Assembly: GCA_037893225.1 (NCBI GenBank)
Contig: JAZGUH010000183.1
Span: forward strand, 1-64,000
DNA: 64,000 nucleotides
Direction: 5' to 3'
Source of the DNA: Hippasteria phrygiana
Lineage: Eukaryota > Echinodermata > Asteroidea > Valvatida > Goniasteridae
Positions 26,344 to 40,539 of the stretch are shown piece after piece. Below the pieces are notes generated by a model that had not been told where the DNA came from, searched no databases, and saw only the letters and a program-made list of their open reading frames with translations. Made by a program: the position numbers and the translations under genes. The number at the start of each line of letters is the position of its first letter. Position 1 is the stretch's first letter.

Positions 26344-27039
26344 TTGTGGAGAAAATTCAAACCTCGCAATGTTTATTTTCTTCCTGGCCACCATCTGTGT
26401 GCAGATTACCGCCTATTTATTGCTCCATGCATGTCAAAATCCCTGGGGTATGGACTTGCTTTACTCATTCATAATTGCATGAAATATCAACCAAATTCAG
26501 TAATTTTGACATGTATGGATAGCTTAGATCTGGCGCTACATGTTGCAATTATCTGCGGCTTCTTAGAGTTAAAACTTGTGGAGAAAATTCAAACCTCGCA
26601 ATGTTTATTTTCTTTCCGGCCAACATCTGTGTACATGTTACCGTCTATTTATTGCTCCATGCATGTCAAATTCCCTGGGGTATGGACTTGCTTTACTCAT
26701 TCATAATTGCATGAAATATCAACCAAATTCAGTAATTTTGACATGTATGGATAGCTTAGATCTGGCGCTACATGTTGCAATTATCGGCGGCTTCTTAGAG
26801 TTAACACTTGTGGAGAAAATTCAAACCTCGCAATGTTTATTTTCTTCCTGGCCACCATCTGTGTGCAGATTACCGCCTATTTATTGCTCCATGCATGTCA
26901 AAATCCCTGGGGTATGGACTTGCTTTACTCATTCATAATTGCATGAAATATCAACCAAATTCAGTAATTTTGACATGTATGGATAGCTTAGATCTGGCGC
27001 TACATGTTGCAATTATCTGCGGCTTCTTAGAGTTAAAAC
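26344..27039 (+). repeat. First m-type monomers (2-monomer repeat)
   Basis: Order is Bmc, Aht, Bmc, and the next monomer (27040) is Amt. Type m (A at both 88 and 96) combines the left base of h with the right base of p. It occurs 20 times from here to the right edge and not once before. A simple explanation is one exchange within the 7 bp between sites 88 and 96, followed by amplification. The C88/T96 monomer at 229 is the reciprocal combination. Confidence 0.85.
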
Positions 27040-28663
27040 TTGTGGAGAAAATTCAAACCTCGCAATGTTTATTTTCTTTCCGGCCAACATCTGTGTACAT
27101 GTTACCGTCTATTTATTGCTCCATGCATGTCAAAATCCCTGGGGTATGGACTTGCTTTACTCATTCATAATTGCATGAAATATCAACCAAATTCAGTAAT
27201 TTTGACATGTATGGATAGCTTAGATCTGGCGCTACATGTTGCAATTATCGGCGGCTTCTTAGAGTTAACACTTGTGGAGAAAATTCAAACCTCGCAATGT
27301 TTATTTTCTTCCTGGCCACCATCTGTGTGCAGATTACCGCCTATTTATTGCTCCATGCATGTCAAATTCCCTGGGGTATGGACTTGCTTTACTCATTCAT
27401 AATTGCATGAAATATCAACAAAATTCAGTAATTTTGACATGTATGGATAGCTTAGATCTGGCGCTACATGTTGGAATTATCGGCGGCTTCTTAGAGTTAA
27501 CACTTGTGGAGAAAATTCAAACCTCGCAATGTTTATTTTCTTCCTGGCCACCATCTGTGTGCAGATTACCGCCTATTTATTGCTCCATGCATGTCAAATT
27601 CCCTGGGGTATGGACTTGCTTTACTCATTCATAATTGCATGAAATATCAACAAAATTCAGTAATTTTGACATGTATGGATAGCTTAGATCTGGCGCTACA
27701 TGTTGCAATTATCTGCGGCTTCTTAGAGTTAAAACTTGTGGAGAAAATTCAAACCTCGCAATGTTTATTTTCTTTCCGGCCAACATCTGTGTACATGTTA
27801 CCGTCTATTTATTGCTCCATGCATGTCAAATTCCCTGGGGTATGGACTTGCTTTACTCATTCATAATTGCATGAAATATCAACCAAATTCAGTAATTTTG
27901 ACATGTATGGATAGCTTAGATCTGGCGCTACATGTTGCAATTATCGGCGGCTTCTTAGAGTTAAAACTTGTGGAGAAAATTCAAACCTCGCAATGTTTAT
28001 TTTCTTTCCGGCCAACATCTGTGTACATGTTACCGTCTATTTATTGCTCCATGCATGTCAAAATCCCTGGGGTATGGACTTGCTTTACTCATTCATAATT
28101 GCATGAAATATCAACCAAATTCAGTAATTTTGACATGTATGGATAGCTTAGATCTGGCGCTACATGTTGCAATTATCGGCGGCTTCTTAGAGTTAAAACT
28201 TGTGGAGAAAATTCAAACCTCGCAATGTTTATTTTCTTTCCGGCCAACATCTGTGTACATGTTACCGTCTATTTATTGCTCCATGCATGTCAAATTCCCT
28301 GGGGTATGGACTTGCTTTACTCATTCATAATTGCATGAAATATCAACCAAATTCAGTAATTTTGACATGTATGGATAGCTTAGATCTGGCGCTACATGTT
28401 GCAATTATCGGCGGCTTCTTAGAGTTAACACTTGTGGAGAAAATTCAAACCTCGCAATGTTTATTTTCTTCCTGGCCACCATCTGTGTGCAGATTACCGT
28501 CTATTTATTGCTCCATGCCTGTCAAAATCCCTGGGGTATGGACTTGCTTTACTCATTCATAATTGCATGAAATATCAACCAAATTCAGTAATTTTGACAT
28601 GTATGGATAGCTTAGATCTGGCGCTACATGTTGCAATTATCTGCGGCTTCTTAGAGTTAAAAC
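27040..28663 (+). repeat. 7-monomer higher-order repeat unit (1624 bp)
   Basis: Order is Amt, Bhqgt, Bhqc, Ah, Am, Aht, Bpc. G at site 203 appears here for the first time, in the monomer at 27272. The anchor Amt, Bhqgt, Bhqc starts this and the next three units. The B monomer at 28432 has T at site 69 (CCGTCT), the A-type base, so it is a minor block recombinant. Confidence 0.88.
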
Positions 28664-30751
28664 TTGTGGAGAAAATTCAAACCTCGCAATGTTTATTTTC
28701 TTTCCGGCCAACATCTGTGTACATGTTACCGTCTATTTATTGCTCCATGCATGTCAAAATCCCTGGGGTATGGACTTGCTTTACTCATTCATAATTGCAT
28801 GAAATATCAACCAAATTCAGTAATTTTGACATGTATGGATAGCTTAGATCTGGCGCTACATGTTGCAATTATCGGCGGCTTCTTAGAGTTAACACTTGTG
28901 GAGAAAATTCAAACCTCGCAATGTTTATTTTCTTCCTGGCCACCATCTGTGTGCAGATTACCGCCTATTTATTGCTCCATGCATGTCAAATTCCCTGGGG
29001 TATGGACTTGCTTTACTCATTCATAATTGCATGAAATATCAACAAAATTCAGTAATTTTGACATGTATGGATAGCTTAGATCTGGCGCTACATGTTGGAA
29101 TTATCGGCGGCTTCTTAGAGTTAACACTTGTGGAGAAAATTCAAACCTCGCAATGTTTATTTTCTTCCTGGCCACCATCTGTGTGCAGATTACCGCCTAT
29201 TTATTGCTCCATGCATGTCAAATTCCCTGGGGTATGGACTTGCTTTACTCATTCATAATTGCATGAAATATCAACAAAATTCAGTAATTTTGACATGTAT
29301 GGATAGCTTAGATCTGGCGCTACATGTTGCAATTATCTGCGGCTTCTTAGAGTTAAAACTTGTGGAGAAAATTCAAACCTCGCAATGTTTATTTTCTTTC
29401 CGGCCAACATCTGTGTACATGTTACCGTCTATTTATTGCTCCATGCATGTCAAATTCCCTGGGGTATGGACTTGCTTTACTCATTCATAATTGCATGAAA
29501 TATCAACAAAATTCAGTAATTTTGACATGTATGGATAGCTTAGATCTGGCGCTACATGTTGCAATTATCGGCGGCTTCTTAGAGTTAAAACTTGTGGAGA
29601 AAATTCAAACCTCGCAATGTTTATTTTCTTTCCGGCCAACATCTGTGTACATGTTACCGTCTATTTATTGCTCCATGCCTGTCAAAATCCCTGGGGTATG
29701 GACTTGCTTTACTCATTCATAATTGCATGAAATATCAACCAAATTCAGTAATTTTGACATGTATGGATAGCTTAGATCTGGCGCTACATGTTGCAATTAT
29801 CGGCGGCTTCTTAGAGTTAAAACTTGTGGAGAAAATTCAAACCTCGCAATGTTTATTTTCTTTCCGGCCAACATCTGTGTACATGTTACCGTCTATTTAT
29901 TGCTCCATGCATGTCAAATTCCCTGGGGTATGGACTTGCTTTACTCATTCATAATTGCATGAAATATCAACCAAATTCAGTAATTTTGACATGTATGGAT
30001 AGCTTAGATCTGGCGCTACATGTTGCAATTATCGGCGGCTTCTTAGAGTTAACACTTGTGGAGAAAATTCAAACCTCGCAATGTTTATTTTCTTCCTGGC
30101 CACCATCTGTGTGCAGATTACCGCCTATTTATTGCTCCATGCCTGTCAAAATCCCTGGGGTATGGACTTGCTTTACTCATTCATAATTGCATGAAATATC
30201 AACCAAATTCAGTAATTTTGACATGTATGGATAGCTTAGATCTGGCGCTACATGTTGCAATTATCTGCGGCTTCTTAGAGTTAAAACTTGTGGAGAAAAT
30301 TCAAACCTCGCAATGTTTATTTTCTTTCCGGCCAACATCTGTGTACATGTTACCGTCTATTTATTGCTCCATGCATGTCAAATTCCCTGGGGTATGGACT
30401 TGCTTTACTCATTCATAATTGCATGAAATATCAACAAAATTCAGTAATTTTGACATGTATGGATAGCTTAGATCTGGCGCTACATGTTGCAATTATCGGC
30501 GGCTTCTTAGAGTTAAAACTTGTGGAGAAAATTCAAACCTCGCAATGTTTATTTTCTTTCCGGCCAACATCTGTGTACATGTTACCGTCTATTTATTGCT
30601 CCATGCCTGTCAAAATCCCTGGGGTATGGACTTGCTTTACTCATTCATAATTGCATGAAATATCAACCAAATTCAGTAATTTTGACATGTATGGATAGCT
30701 TAGATCTGGCGCTACATGTTGCAATTATCTGCGGCTTCTTAGAGTTAAAAC
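28664..30751 (+). repeat. 9-monomer higher-order repeat unit (2088 bp)
   Basis: Order is Amt, Bhqgt, Bhqc, Ahq, Ap, Aht, Bpc, Ahq, Apc. It shares the six-monomer start with the neighbouring units apart from sites 88/96 or 149 in single monomers, and has two extra monomers (Ahq, Apc) at its end. Confidence 0.88.
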
Positions 30752-33071
30752 TTGTGGAGAAAATTCAAACCTCGCAATGTTTATTTTCTTTCCGGCCAAC
30801 ATCTGTGTACATGTTACCGTCTATTTATTGCTCCATGCATGTCAAAATCCCTGGGGTATGGACTTGCTTTACTCATTCATAATTGCATGAAATATCAACC
30901 AAATTCAGTAATTTTGACATGTATGGATAGCTTAGATCTGGCGCTACATGTTGCAATTATCGGCGGCTTCTTAGAGTTAACACTTGTGGAGAAAATTCAA
31001 ACCTCGCAATGTTTATTTTCTTCCTGGCCACCATCTGTGTGCAGATTACCGCCTATTTATTGCTCCATGCATGTCAAATTCCCTGGGGTATGGACTTGCT
31101 TTACTCATTCATAATTGCATGAAATATCAACAAAATTCAGTAATTTTGACATGTATGGATAGCTTAGATCTGGCGCTACATGTTGGAATTATCGGCGGCT
31201 TCTTAGAGTTAACACTTGTGGAGAAAATTCAAACCTCGCAATGTTTATTTTCTTCCTGGCCACCATCTGTGTGCAGATTACCGCCTATTTATTGCTCCAT
31301 GCATGTCAAATTCCCTGGGGTATGGACTTGCTTTACTCATTCATAATTGCATGAAATATCAACAAAATTCAGTAATTTTGACATGTATGGATAGCTTAGA
31401 TCTGGCGCTACATGTTGCAATTATCTGCGGCTTCTTAGAGTTAAAACTTGTGGAGAAAATTCAAACCTCGCAATGTTTATTTTCTTTCCGGCCAACATCT
31501 GTGTACATGTTACCGTCTATTTATTGCTCCATGCATGTCAAATTCCCTGGGGTATGGACTTGCTTTACTCATTCATAATTGCATGAAATATCAACCAAAT
31601 TCAGTAATTTTGACATGTATGGATAGCTTAGATCTGGCGCTACATGTTGCAATTATCGGCGGCTTCTTAGAGTTAAAACTTGTGGAGAAAATTCAAACCT
31701 CGCAATGTTTATTTTCTTTCCGGCCAACATCTGTGTACATGTTACCGTCTATTTATTGCTCCATGCCTGTCAAAATCCCTGGGGTATGGACTTGCTTTAC
31801 TCATTCATAATTGCATGAAATATCAACCAAATTCAGTAATTTTGACATGTATGGATAGCTTAGATCTGGCGCTACATGTTGCAATTATCGGCGGCTTCTT
31901 AGAGTTAAAACTTGTGGAGAAAATTCAAACCTCGCAATGTTTATTTTCTTTCCGGCCAACATCTGTGTACATGTTACCGTCTATTTATTGCTCCATGCAT
32001 GTCAAATTCCCTGGGGTATGGACTTGCTTTACTCATTCATAATTGCATGAAATATCAACCAAATTCAGTAATTTTGACATGTATGGATAGCTTAGATCTG
32101 GCGCTACATGTTGCAATTATCGGCGGCTTCTTAGAGTTAACACTTGTGGAGAAAATTCAAACCTCGCAATGTTTATTTTCTTCCTGGCCACCATCTGTGT
32201 GCAGATTACCGCCTATTTATTGCTCCATGCATGTCAAATTCCCTGGGGTATGGACTTGCTTTACTCATTCATAATTGCATGAAATATCAACCAAATTCAG
32301 TAATTTTGACATGTATGGATAGCTTAGATCTGGCGCTACATGTTGCAATTATCGGCGGCTTCTTAGAGTTAACACTTGTGGAGAAAATTCAAACCTCGCA
32401 ATGTTTATTTTCTTCCTGGCCACCATCTGTGTGCAGATTACCGCCTATTTATTGCTCCATGCATGTCAAAATCCCTGGGGTATGGACTTGCTTTACTCAT
32501 TCATAATTGCATGAAATATCAACCAAATTCAGTAATTTTGACATGTATGGATAGCTTAGATCTGGCGCTACATGTTGCAATTATCTGCGGCTTCTTAGAG
32601 TTAAAACTTGTGGAGAAAATTCAAACCTCGCAATGTTTATTTTCTTTCCGGCCAACATCTGTGTACATGTTACCGTCTATTTATTGCTCCATGCATGTCA
32701 AATTCCCTGGGGTATGGACTTGCTTTACTCATTCATAATTGCATGAAATATCAACAAAATTCAGTAATTTTGACATGTATGGATAGCTTAGATCTGGCGC
32801 TACATGTTGCAATTATCGGCGGCTTCTTAGAGTTAAAACTTGTGGAGAAAATTCAAACCTCGCAATGTTTATTTTCTTTCCGGCCAACATCTGTGTACAT
32901 GTTACCGTCTATTTATTGCTCCATGCCTGTCAAAATCCCTGGGGTATGGACTTGCTTTACTCATTCATAATTGCATGAAATATCAACCAAATTCAGTAAT
33001 TTTGACATGTATGGATAGCTTAGATCTGGCGCTACATGTTGCAATTATCTGCGGCTTCTTAGAGTTAAAAC
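30752..33071 (+). repeat. 10-monomer higher-order repeat unit (2320 bp)
   Basis: Order is Amt, Bhqgt, Bhqc, Ah, Ap, Aht, Bht, Bmc, Ahq, Apc. Segments 30288-32143 and 32608-34463 agree monomer by monomer at an offset of 2320 bp. Confidence 0.88.
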
Positions 33072-34231
33072 TTGTGGAGAAAATTCAAACCTCGCAATGT
33101 TTATTTTCTTTCCGGCCAACATCTGTGTACATGTTACCGTCTATTTATTGCTCCATGCATGTCAAAATCCCTGGGGTATGGACTTGCTTTACTCATTCAT
33201 AATTGCATGAAATATCAACCAAATTCAGTAATTTTGACATGTATGGATAGCTTAGATCTGGCGCTACATGTTGCAATTATCGGCGGCTTCTTAGAGTTAA
33301 CACTTGTGGAGAAAATTCAAACCTCGCAATGTTTATTTTCTTCCTGGCCACCATCTGTGTGCAGATTACCGCCTATTTATTGCTCCATGCATGTCAAATT
33401 CCCTGGGGTATGGACTTGCTTTACTCATTCATAATTGCATGAAATATCAACAAAATTCAGTAATTTTGACATGTATGGATAGCTTAGATCTGGCGCTACA
33501 TGTTGGAATTATCGGCGGCTTCTTAGAGTTAACACTTGTGGAGAAAATTCAAACCTCGCAATGTTTATTTTCTTCCTGGCCACCATCTGTGTGCAGATTA
33601 CCGCCTATTTATTGCTCCATGCATGTCAAATTCCCTGGGGTATGGACTTGCTTTACTCATTCATAATTGCATGAAATATCAACAAAATTCAGTAATTTTG
33701 ACATGTATGGATAGCTTAGATCTGGCGCTACATGTTGCAATTATCTGCGGCTTCTTAGAGTTAAAACTTGTGGAGAAAATTCAAACCTCGCAATGTTTAT
33801 TTTCTTTCCGGCCAACATCTGTGTACATGTTACCGTCTATTTATTGCTCCATGCATGTCAAATTCCCTGGGGTATGGACTTGCTTTACTCATTCATAATT
33901 GCATGAAATATCAACCAAATTCAGTAATTTTGACATGTATGGATAGCTTAGATCTGGCGCTACATGTTGCAATTATCGGCGGCTTCTTAGAGTTAAAACT
34001 TGTGGAGAAAATTCAAACCTCGCAATGTTTATTTTCTTTCCGGCCAACATCTGTGTACATGTTACCGTCTATTTATTGCTCCATGCCTGTCAAAATCCCT
34101 GGGGTATGGACTTGCTTTACTCATTCATAATTGCATGAAATATCAACCAAATTCAGTAATTTTGACATGTATGGATAGCTTAGATCTGGCGCTACATGTT
34201 GCAATTATCGGCGGCTTCTTAGAGTTAAAAC
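33072..34231 (+). repeat. Five-monomer start of the fourth Amt-anchored unit
   Basis: Order is Amt, Bhqgt, Bhqc, Ah, Ap. After this the array changes into the contracting series at 34232, in which m and g are absent until 40540. Confidence 0.85.
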
Positions 34232-37200
34232 TTGTGGAGAAAATTCAAACCTCGCAATGTTTATTTTCTTTCCGGCCAACATCTGTGTACATGTTACCGT
34301 CTATTTATTGCTCCATGCATGTCAAATTCCCTGGGGTATGGACTTGCTTTACTCATTCATAATTGCATGAAATATCAACCAAATTCAGTAATTTTGACAT
34401 GTATGGATAGCTTAGATCTGGCGCTACATGTTGCAATTATCGGCGGCTTCTTAGAGTTAACACTTGTGGAGAAAATTCAAACCTCGCAATGTTTATTTTC
34501 TTCCTGGCCACCATCTGTGTGCAGATTACCGCCTATTTATTGCTCCATGCATGTCAAATTCCCTGGGGTATGGACTTGCTTTACTCATTCATAATTGCAT
34601 GAAATATCAACAAAATTCAGTAATTTTGACATGTATGGATAGCTTAGATCTGGCGCTACATGTTGCAATTATCGGCGGCTTCTTAGAGTTAACACTTGTG
34701 GAGAAAATTCAAACCTCGCAATGTTTATTTTCTTCCTGGCCACCATCTGTGTGCAGATTACCGCCTATTTATTGCTCCATGCATGTCAAATTCCCTGGGG
34801 TATGGACTTGCTTTACTCATTCATAATTGCATGAAATATCAACAAAATTCAGTAATTTTGACATGTATGGATAGCTTAGATCTGGCGCTACATGTTGCAA
34901 TTATCTGCGGCTTCTTAGAGTTAAAACTTGTGGAGAAAATTCAAACCTCGCAATGTTTATTTTCTTTCCGGCCAACATCTGTGTACATGTTACCGTCTAT
35001 TTATTGCTCCATGCATGTCAAATTCCCTGGGGTATGGACTTGCTTTACTCATTCATAATTGCATGAAATATCAACCAAATTCAGTAATTTTGACATGTAT
35101 GGATAGCTTAGATCTGGCGCTACATGTTGCAATTATCGGCGGCTTCTTAGAGTTAAAACTTGTGGAGAAAATTCAAACCTCGCAATGTTTATTTTCTTTC
35201 CGGCCAACATCTGTGTACATGTTACCGTCTATTTATTGCTCCATGCATGTCAAATTCCCTGGGGTATGGACTTGCTTTACTCATTCATAATTGCATGAAA
35301 TATCAACCAAATTCAGTAATTTTGACATGTATGGATAGCTTAGATCTGGCGCTACATGTTGCAATTATCTGCGGCTTCTTAGAGTTAAAACTTGTGGAGA
35401 AAATTCAAACCTCGCAATGTTTATTTTCTTTCCGGCCAACATCTGTGTACATGTTACCGTCTATTTATTGCTCCATGCATGTCAAATTCCCTGGGGTATG
35501 GACTTGCTTTACTCATTCATAATTGCATGAAATATCAACCAAATTCAGTAATTTTGACATGTATGGATAGCTTAGATCTGGCGCTACATGTTGCAATTAT
35601 CGGCGGCTTCTTAGAGTTAAAACTTGTGGAGAAAATTCAAACCTCGCAATGTTTATTTTCTTTCCGGCCAACATCTGTGTACATGTTACCGTCTATTTAT
35701 TGCTCCATGCCTGTCAAAATCCCTGGGGTATGGACTTGCTTTACTCATTCATAATTGCATGAAATATCAACCAAATTCAGTAATTTTGACATGTATGGAT
35801 AGCTTAGATCTGGCGCTACATGTTGCAATTATCGGCGGCTTCTTAGAGTTAAAACTTGTGGAGAAAATTCAAACCTCGCAATGTTTATTTTCTTTCCGGC
35901 CAACATCTGTGTACATGTTACCGTCTATTTATTGCTCCATGCATGTCAAATTCCCTGGGGTATGGACTTGCTTTACTCATTCATAATTGCATGAAATATC
36001 AACCAAATTCAGTAATTTTGACATGTATGGATAGCTTAGATCTGGCGCTACATGTTGCAATTATCGGCGGCTTCTTAGAGTTAACACTTGTGGAGAAAAT
36101 TCAAACCTCGCAATGTTTATTTTCTTCCTGGCCACCATCTGTGTGCAGATTACCGCCTATTTATTGCTCCATGCATGTCAAATTCCCTGGGGTATGGACT
36201 TGCTTTACTCATTCATAATTGCATGAAATATCAACAAAATTCAGTAATTTTGACATGTATGGATAGCTTAGATCTGGCGCTACATGTTGCAATTATCGGC
36301 GGCTTCTTAGAGTTAACACTTGTGGAGAAAATTCTAACCTCGCAATGTTTATTTTCTTCCTGGCCACCATCTGTGTGCAGATTACCGCCTATTTATTGCT
36401 CCATGCATGTCAAATTCCCTGGGGTATGGACTTGCTTTACTCATTCATAATTGCATGAAATATCAACAAAATTCAGTAATTTTGACATGTATGGATAGCT
36501 TAGATCTGGCGCTACATGTTGCAATTATCTGCGGCTTCTTAGAGTTAAAACTTGTGGAGAAAATTCAAACCTCGCAATGTTTATTTTCTTTCCGGCCAAC
36601 ATCTGTGTACATGTTACCGTCTATTTATTGCTCCATGCATGTCAAATTCCCTGGGGTATGGACTTGCTTTACTCATTCATAATTGCATGAAATATCAACC
36701 AAATTCAGTAATTTTGACATGTATGGATAGCTTAGATCTGGCGCTACATGTTGCAATTATCGGCGGCTTCTTAGAGTTAAAACTTGTGGAGAAAATTCAA
36801 ACCTCGCAATGTTTATTTTCTTTCCGGCCAACATCTGTGTACATGTTACCGTCTATTTATTGCTCCATGCATGTCAAATTCCCTGGGGTATGGACTTGCT
36901 TTACTCATTCATAATTGCATGAAATATCAACCAAATTCAGTAATTTTGACATGTATGGATAGCTTAGATCTGGCGCTACATGTTGCAATTATCGGCGGCT
37001 TCTTAGAGTTAAAACTTGTGGAGAAAATTCAAACCTCGCAATGTTTATTTTCTTTCCGGCCAACATCTGTGTACATGTTACCGTCTATTTATTGCTCCAT
37101 GCCTGTCAAAATCCCTGGGGTATGGACTTGCTTTACTCATTCATAATTGCATGAAATATCAACCAAATTCAGTAATTTTGACATGTATGGATAGCTTAGA

Positions 37201-39843
37201 TCTGGCGCTACATGTTGCAATTATCGGCGGCTTCTTAGAGTTAAAACTTGTGGAGAAAATTCAAACCTCGCAATGTTTATTTTCTTTCCGGCCAACATCT
37301 GTGTACATGTTACCGTCTATTTATTGCTCCATGCATGTCAAATTCCCTGGGGTATGGACTTGCTTTACTCATTCATAATTGCATGAAATATCAACCAAAT
37401 TCAGTAATTTTGACATGTATGGATAGCTTAGATCTGGCGCTACATGTTGCAATTATCGGCGGCTTCTTAGAGTTAACACTTGTGGAGAAAATTCAAACCT
37501 CGCAATGTTTATTTTCTTCCTGGCCACCATCTGTGTGCAGATTACCGCCTATTTATTGCTCCATGCATGTCAAATTCCCTGGGGTATGGACTTGCTTTAC
37601 TCATTCATAATTGCATGAAATATCAACAAAATTCAGTAATTTTGACATGTATGGATAGCTTAGATCTGGCGCTACATGTTGCAATTATCGGCGGCTTCTT
37701 AGAGTTAACACTTGTGGAGAAAATTCAAACCTCGCAATGTTTATTTTCTTCCTGGCCACCATCTGTGTGCAGATTACCGCCTATTTATTGCTCCATGCAT
37801 GTCAAATTCCCTGGGGTATGGACTTGCTTTACTCATTCATAATTGCATGAAATATCAACAAAATTCAGTAATTTTGACATGTATGGATAGCTTAGATCTG
37901 GCGCTACATGTTGCAATTATCTGCGGCTTCTTAGAGTTAAAACTTGTGGAGAAAATTCAAACCTCGCAATGTTTATTTTCTTTCCGGCCAACATCTGTGT
38001 ACATGTTACCGTCTATTTATTGCTCCATGCATGTCAAATTCCCTGGGGTATGGACTTGCTTTACTCATTCATAATTGCATGAAATATCAACCAAATTCAG
38101 TAATTTTGACATGTATGGATAGCTTAGATCTGGCGCTACATGTTGCAATTATCGGCGGCTTCTTAGAGTTAAAACTTGTGGAGAAAATTCAAACCTCGCA
38201 ATGTTTATTTTCTTTCCGGCCAACATCTGTGTACATGTTACCGTCTATTTATTGCTCCATGCCTGTCAAAATCCCTGGGGTATGGACTTGCTTTACTCAT
38301 TCATAATTGCATGAAATATCAACCAAATTCAGTAATTTTGACATGTATGGATAGCTTAGATCTGGCGCTACATGTTGCAATTATCGGCGGCTTCTTAGAG
38401 TTAAAACTTGTGGAGAAAATTCAAACCTCGCAATGTTTATTTTCTTTCCGGCCAACATCTGTGTACATGTTACCGTCTATTTATTGCTCCATGCATGTCA
38501 AATTCCCTGGGGTATGGACTTGCTTTACTCATTCATAATTGCATGAAATATCAACCAAATTCAGTAATTTTGACATGTATGGATAGCTTAGATCTGGCGC
38601 TACATGTTGCAATTATCGGCGGCTTCTTAGAGTTAACACTTGTGGAGAAAATTCAAACCTCGCAATGTTTATTTTCTTCCTGGCCACCATCTGTGTGCAG
38701 ATTACCGCCTATTTATTGCTCCATGCATGTCAAATTCCCTGGGGTATGGACTTGCTTTACTCATTCATAATTGCATGAAATATCAACAAAATTCAGTAAT
38801 TTTGACATGTATGGATAGCTTAGATCTGGCGCTACATGTTGCAATTATCGGCGGCTTCTTAGAGTTAAAACTTGTGGAGAAAATTCAAACCTCGCAATGT
38901 TTATTTTCTTTCCGGCCAACATCTGTGTACATGTTACCGTCTATTTATTGCTCCATGCCTGTCAAAATCCCTGGGGTATGGACTTGCTTTACTCATTCAT
39001 AATTGCATGAAATATCAACCAAATTCAGTAATTTTGACATGTATGGATAGCTTAGATCTGGCGCTACATGTTGCAATTATCGGCGGCTTCTTAGAGTTAA
39101 AACTTGTGGAGAAAATTCAAACCTCGCAATGTTTATTTTCTTTCCGGCCAACATCTGTGTACATGTTACCGTCTATTTATTGCTCCATGCATGTCAAATT
39201 CCCTGGGGTATGGACTTGCTTTACTCATTCATAATTGCATGAAATATCAACCAAATTCAGTAATTTTGACATGTATGGATAGCTTAGATCTGGCGCTACA
39301 TGTTGCAATTATCGGCGGCGTCTTAGAGTTAACACTTGTGGAGAAAATTCAAACCTCGCAATGTTTATTTTCTTCCTGGCCACCATCTGTGTGCAGATTA
39401 CCGCCTATTTATTGCTCCATGCATGTCAAATTCCCTGGGGTATGGACTTGCTTTACTCATTCATAATTGCATGAAATATCAACAAAATTCAGTAATTTTG
39501 ACATGTATGGATAGCTTAGATCTGGCGCTACATGTTGCAATTATCGGCGGCTTCTTAGAGTTAAAACTTGTGGAGAAAATTCAAACCTCGCAATGTTTAT
39601 TTTCTTTCCGGCCAACATCTGTGTACATGTTACCGTCTATTTATTGCTCCATGCCTGTCAAAATCCCTGGGGTATGGACTTGCTTTACTCATTCATAATT
39701 GCATGAAATATCAACCAAATTCAGTAATTTTGACATGTATGGATAGCTTAGATCTGGCGCAAATTCAGTAATTTTGACATGTATGGATAGCTTAGATCTG
39801 GCGCTACATGTTGCAATTATCGGCGGCTTCTTAGAGTTAAAAT
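34232..39843 (+). repeat. Stepwise contracting higher-order repeats: 7, 6, 5, 3, 3 monomers
   Basis: Successive units each begin with Aht. At 34232: Aht, Bhqt, Bhqc, Ah, Ahc, Ah, Ap (1624 bp). At 35856: Aht, Bhqt, Bhqc, Ah, Ah, Ap (1392 bp). At 37248: Aht, Bhqt, Bhqc, Ah, Ap (1160 bp). At 38408: Aht, Bhq, Ap (696 bp). At 39104: Aht, Bhq, Ap+d (740 bp with the 44-bp duplication). Private changes are A to T at 36335 and T to G at 39320. Each shorter unit can be derived from the one before by removing whole monomers. Confidence 0.9.
39717..39804 (+). repeat. 44-bp internal tandem duplication, site 4
   Basis: The halves are 39717-39760 and 39761-39804, in the Ap monomer starting at 39568. A private C to T at 39843 (monomer position 232) follows. 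Confidence 0.97.
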
Positions 39844-40539
39844 TTGTGGAGAAAATTCAAACCTCGCAATGTTTATTTTCTTTCCGGCCAACATCTGTGT
39901 ACATGTTACCGTCTATTTATTGCTCCATGCATGTCAAATTCCCTGGGGTATGGACTTGCTTTACTCATTCATAATTGCATGAAATATCAACCAAATTCAG
40001 TAATTTTGACATGTATGGATAGCTTAGATCTGGCGCTACATGTTGCAATTATCGGCGGCTTCTTAGAGTTAACACTTGTGGAGAAAATTCAAACCTCGCA
40101 ATGTTTATTTTCTTCCTGGCCACCATCTGTGTGCAGATTACCGCCTATTTATTGCTCCATGCCTGTCAAAATCCCTGGGGTATGGACTTGCTTTACTCAT
40201 TCATAATTGCATGAAATATCAACCAAATTCAGTAATTTTGACATGTATGGATAGCTTAGATCTGGCGCTACATGTTGCAATTATCTGCGGCTTCTTAGAG
40301 TTAAAACTTGTGGAGAAAATTCAAACCTCGCAATGTTTATTTTCTTTCCGGCCAACATCTGTGTACATGTTACCGTCTATTTATTGCTCCATGCATGTCA
40401 AATTCCCTGGGGTATGGACTTGCTTTACTCATTCATAATTGCATGAAATATCAACCAAATTCAGTAATTTTGACATGTATGGATAGCTTAGATCTGGCGC
40501 TACATGTTGCAATTATCGGCGGCTTCTTAGAGTTAACAC

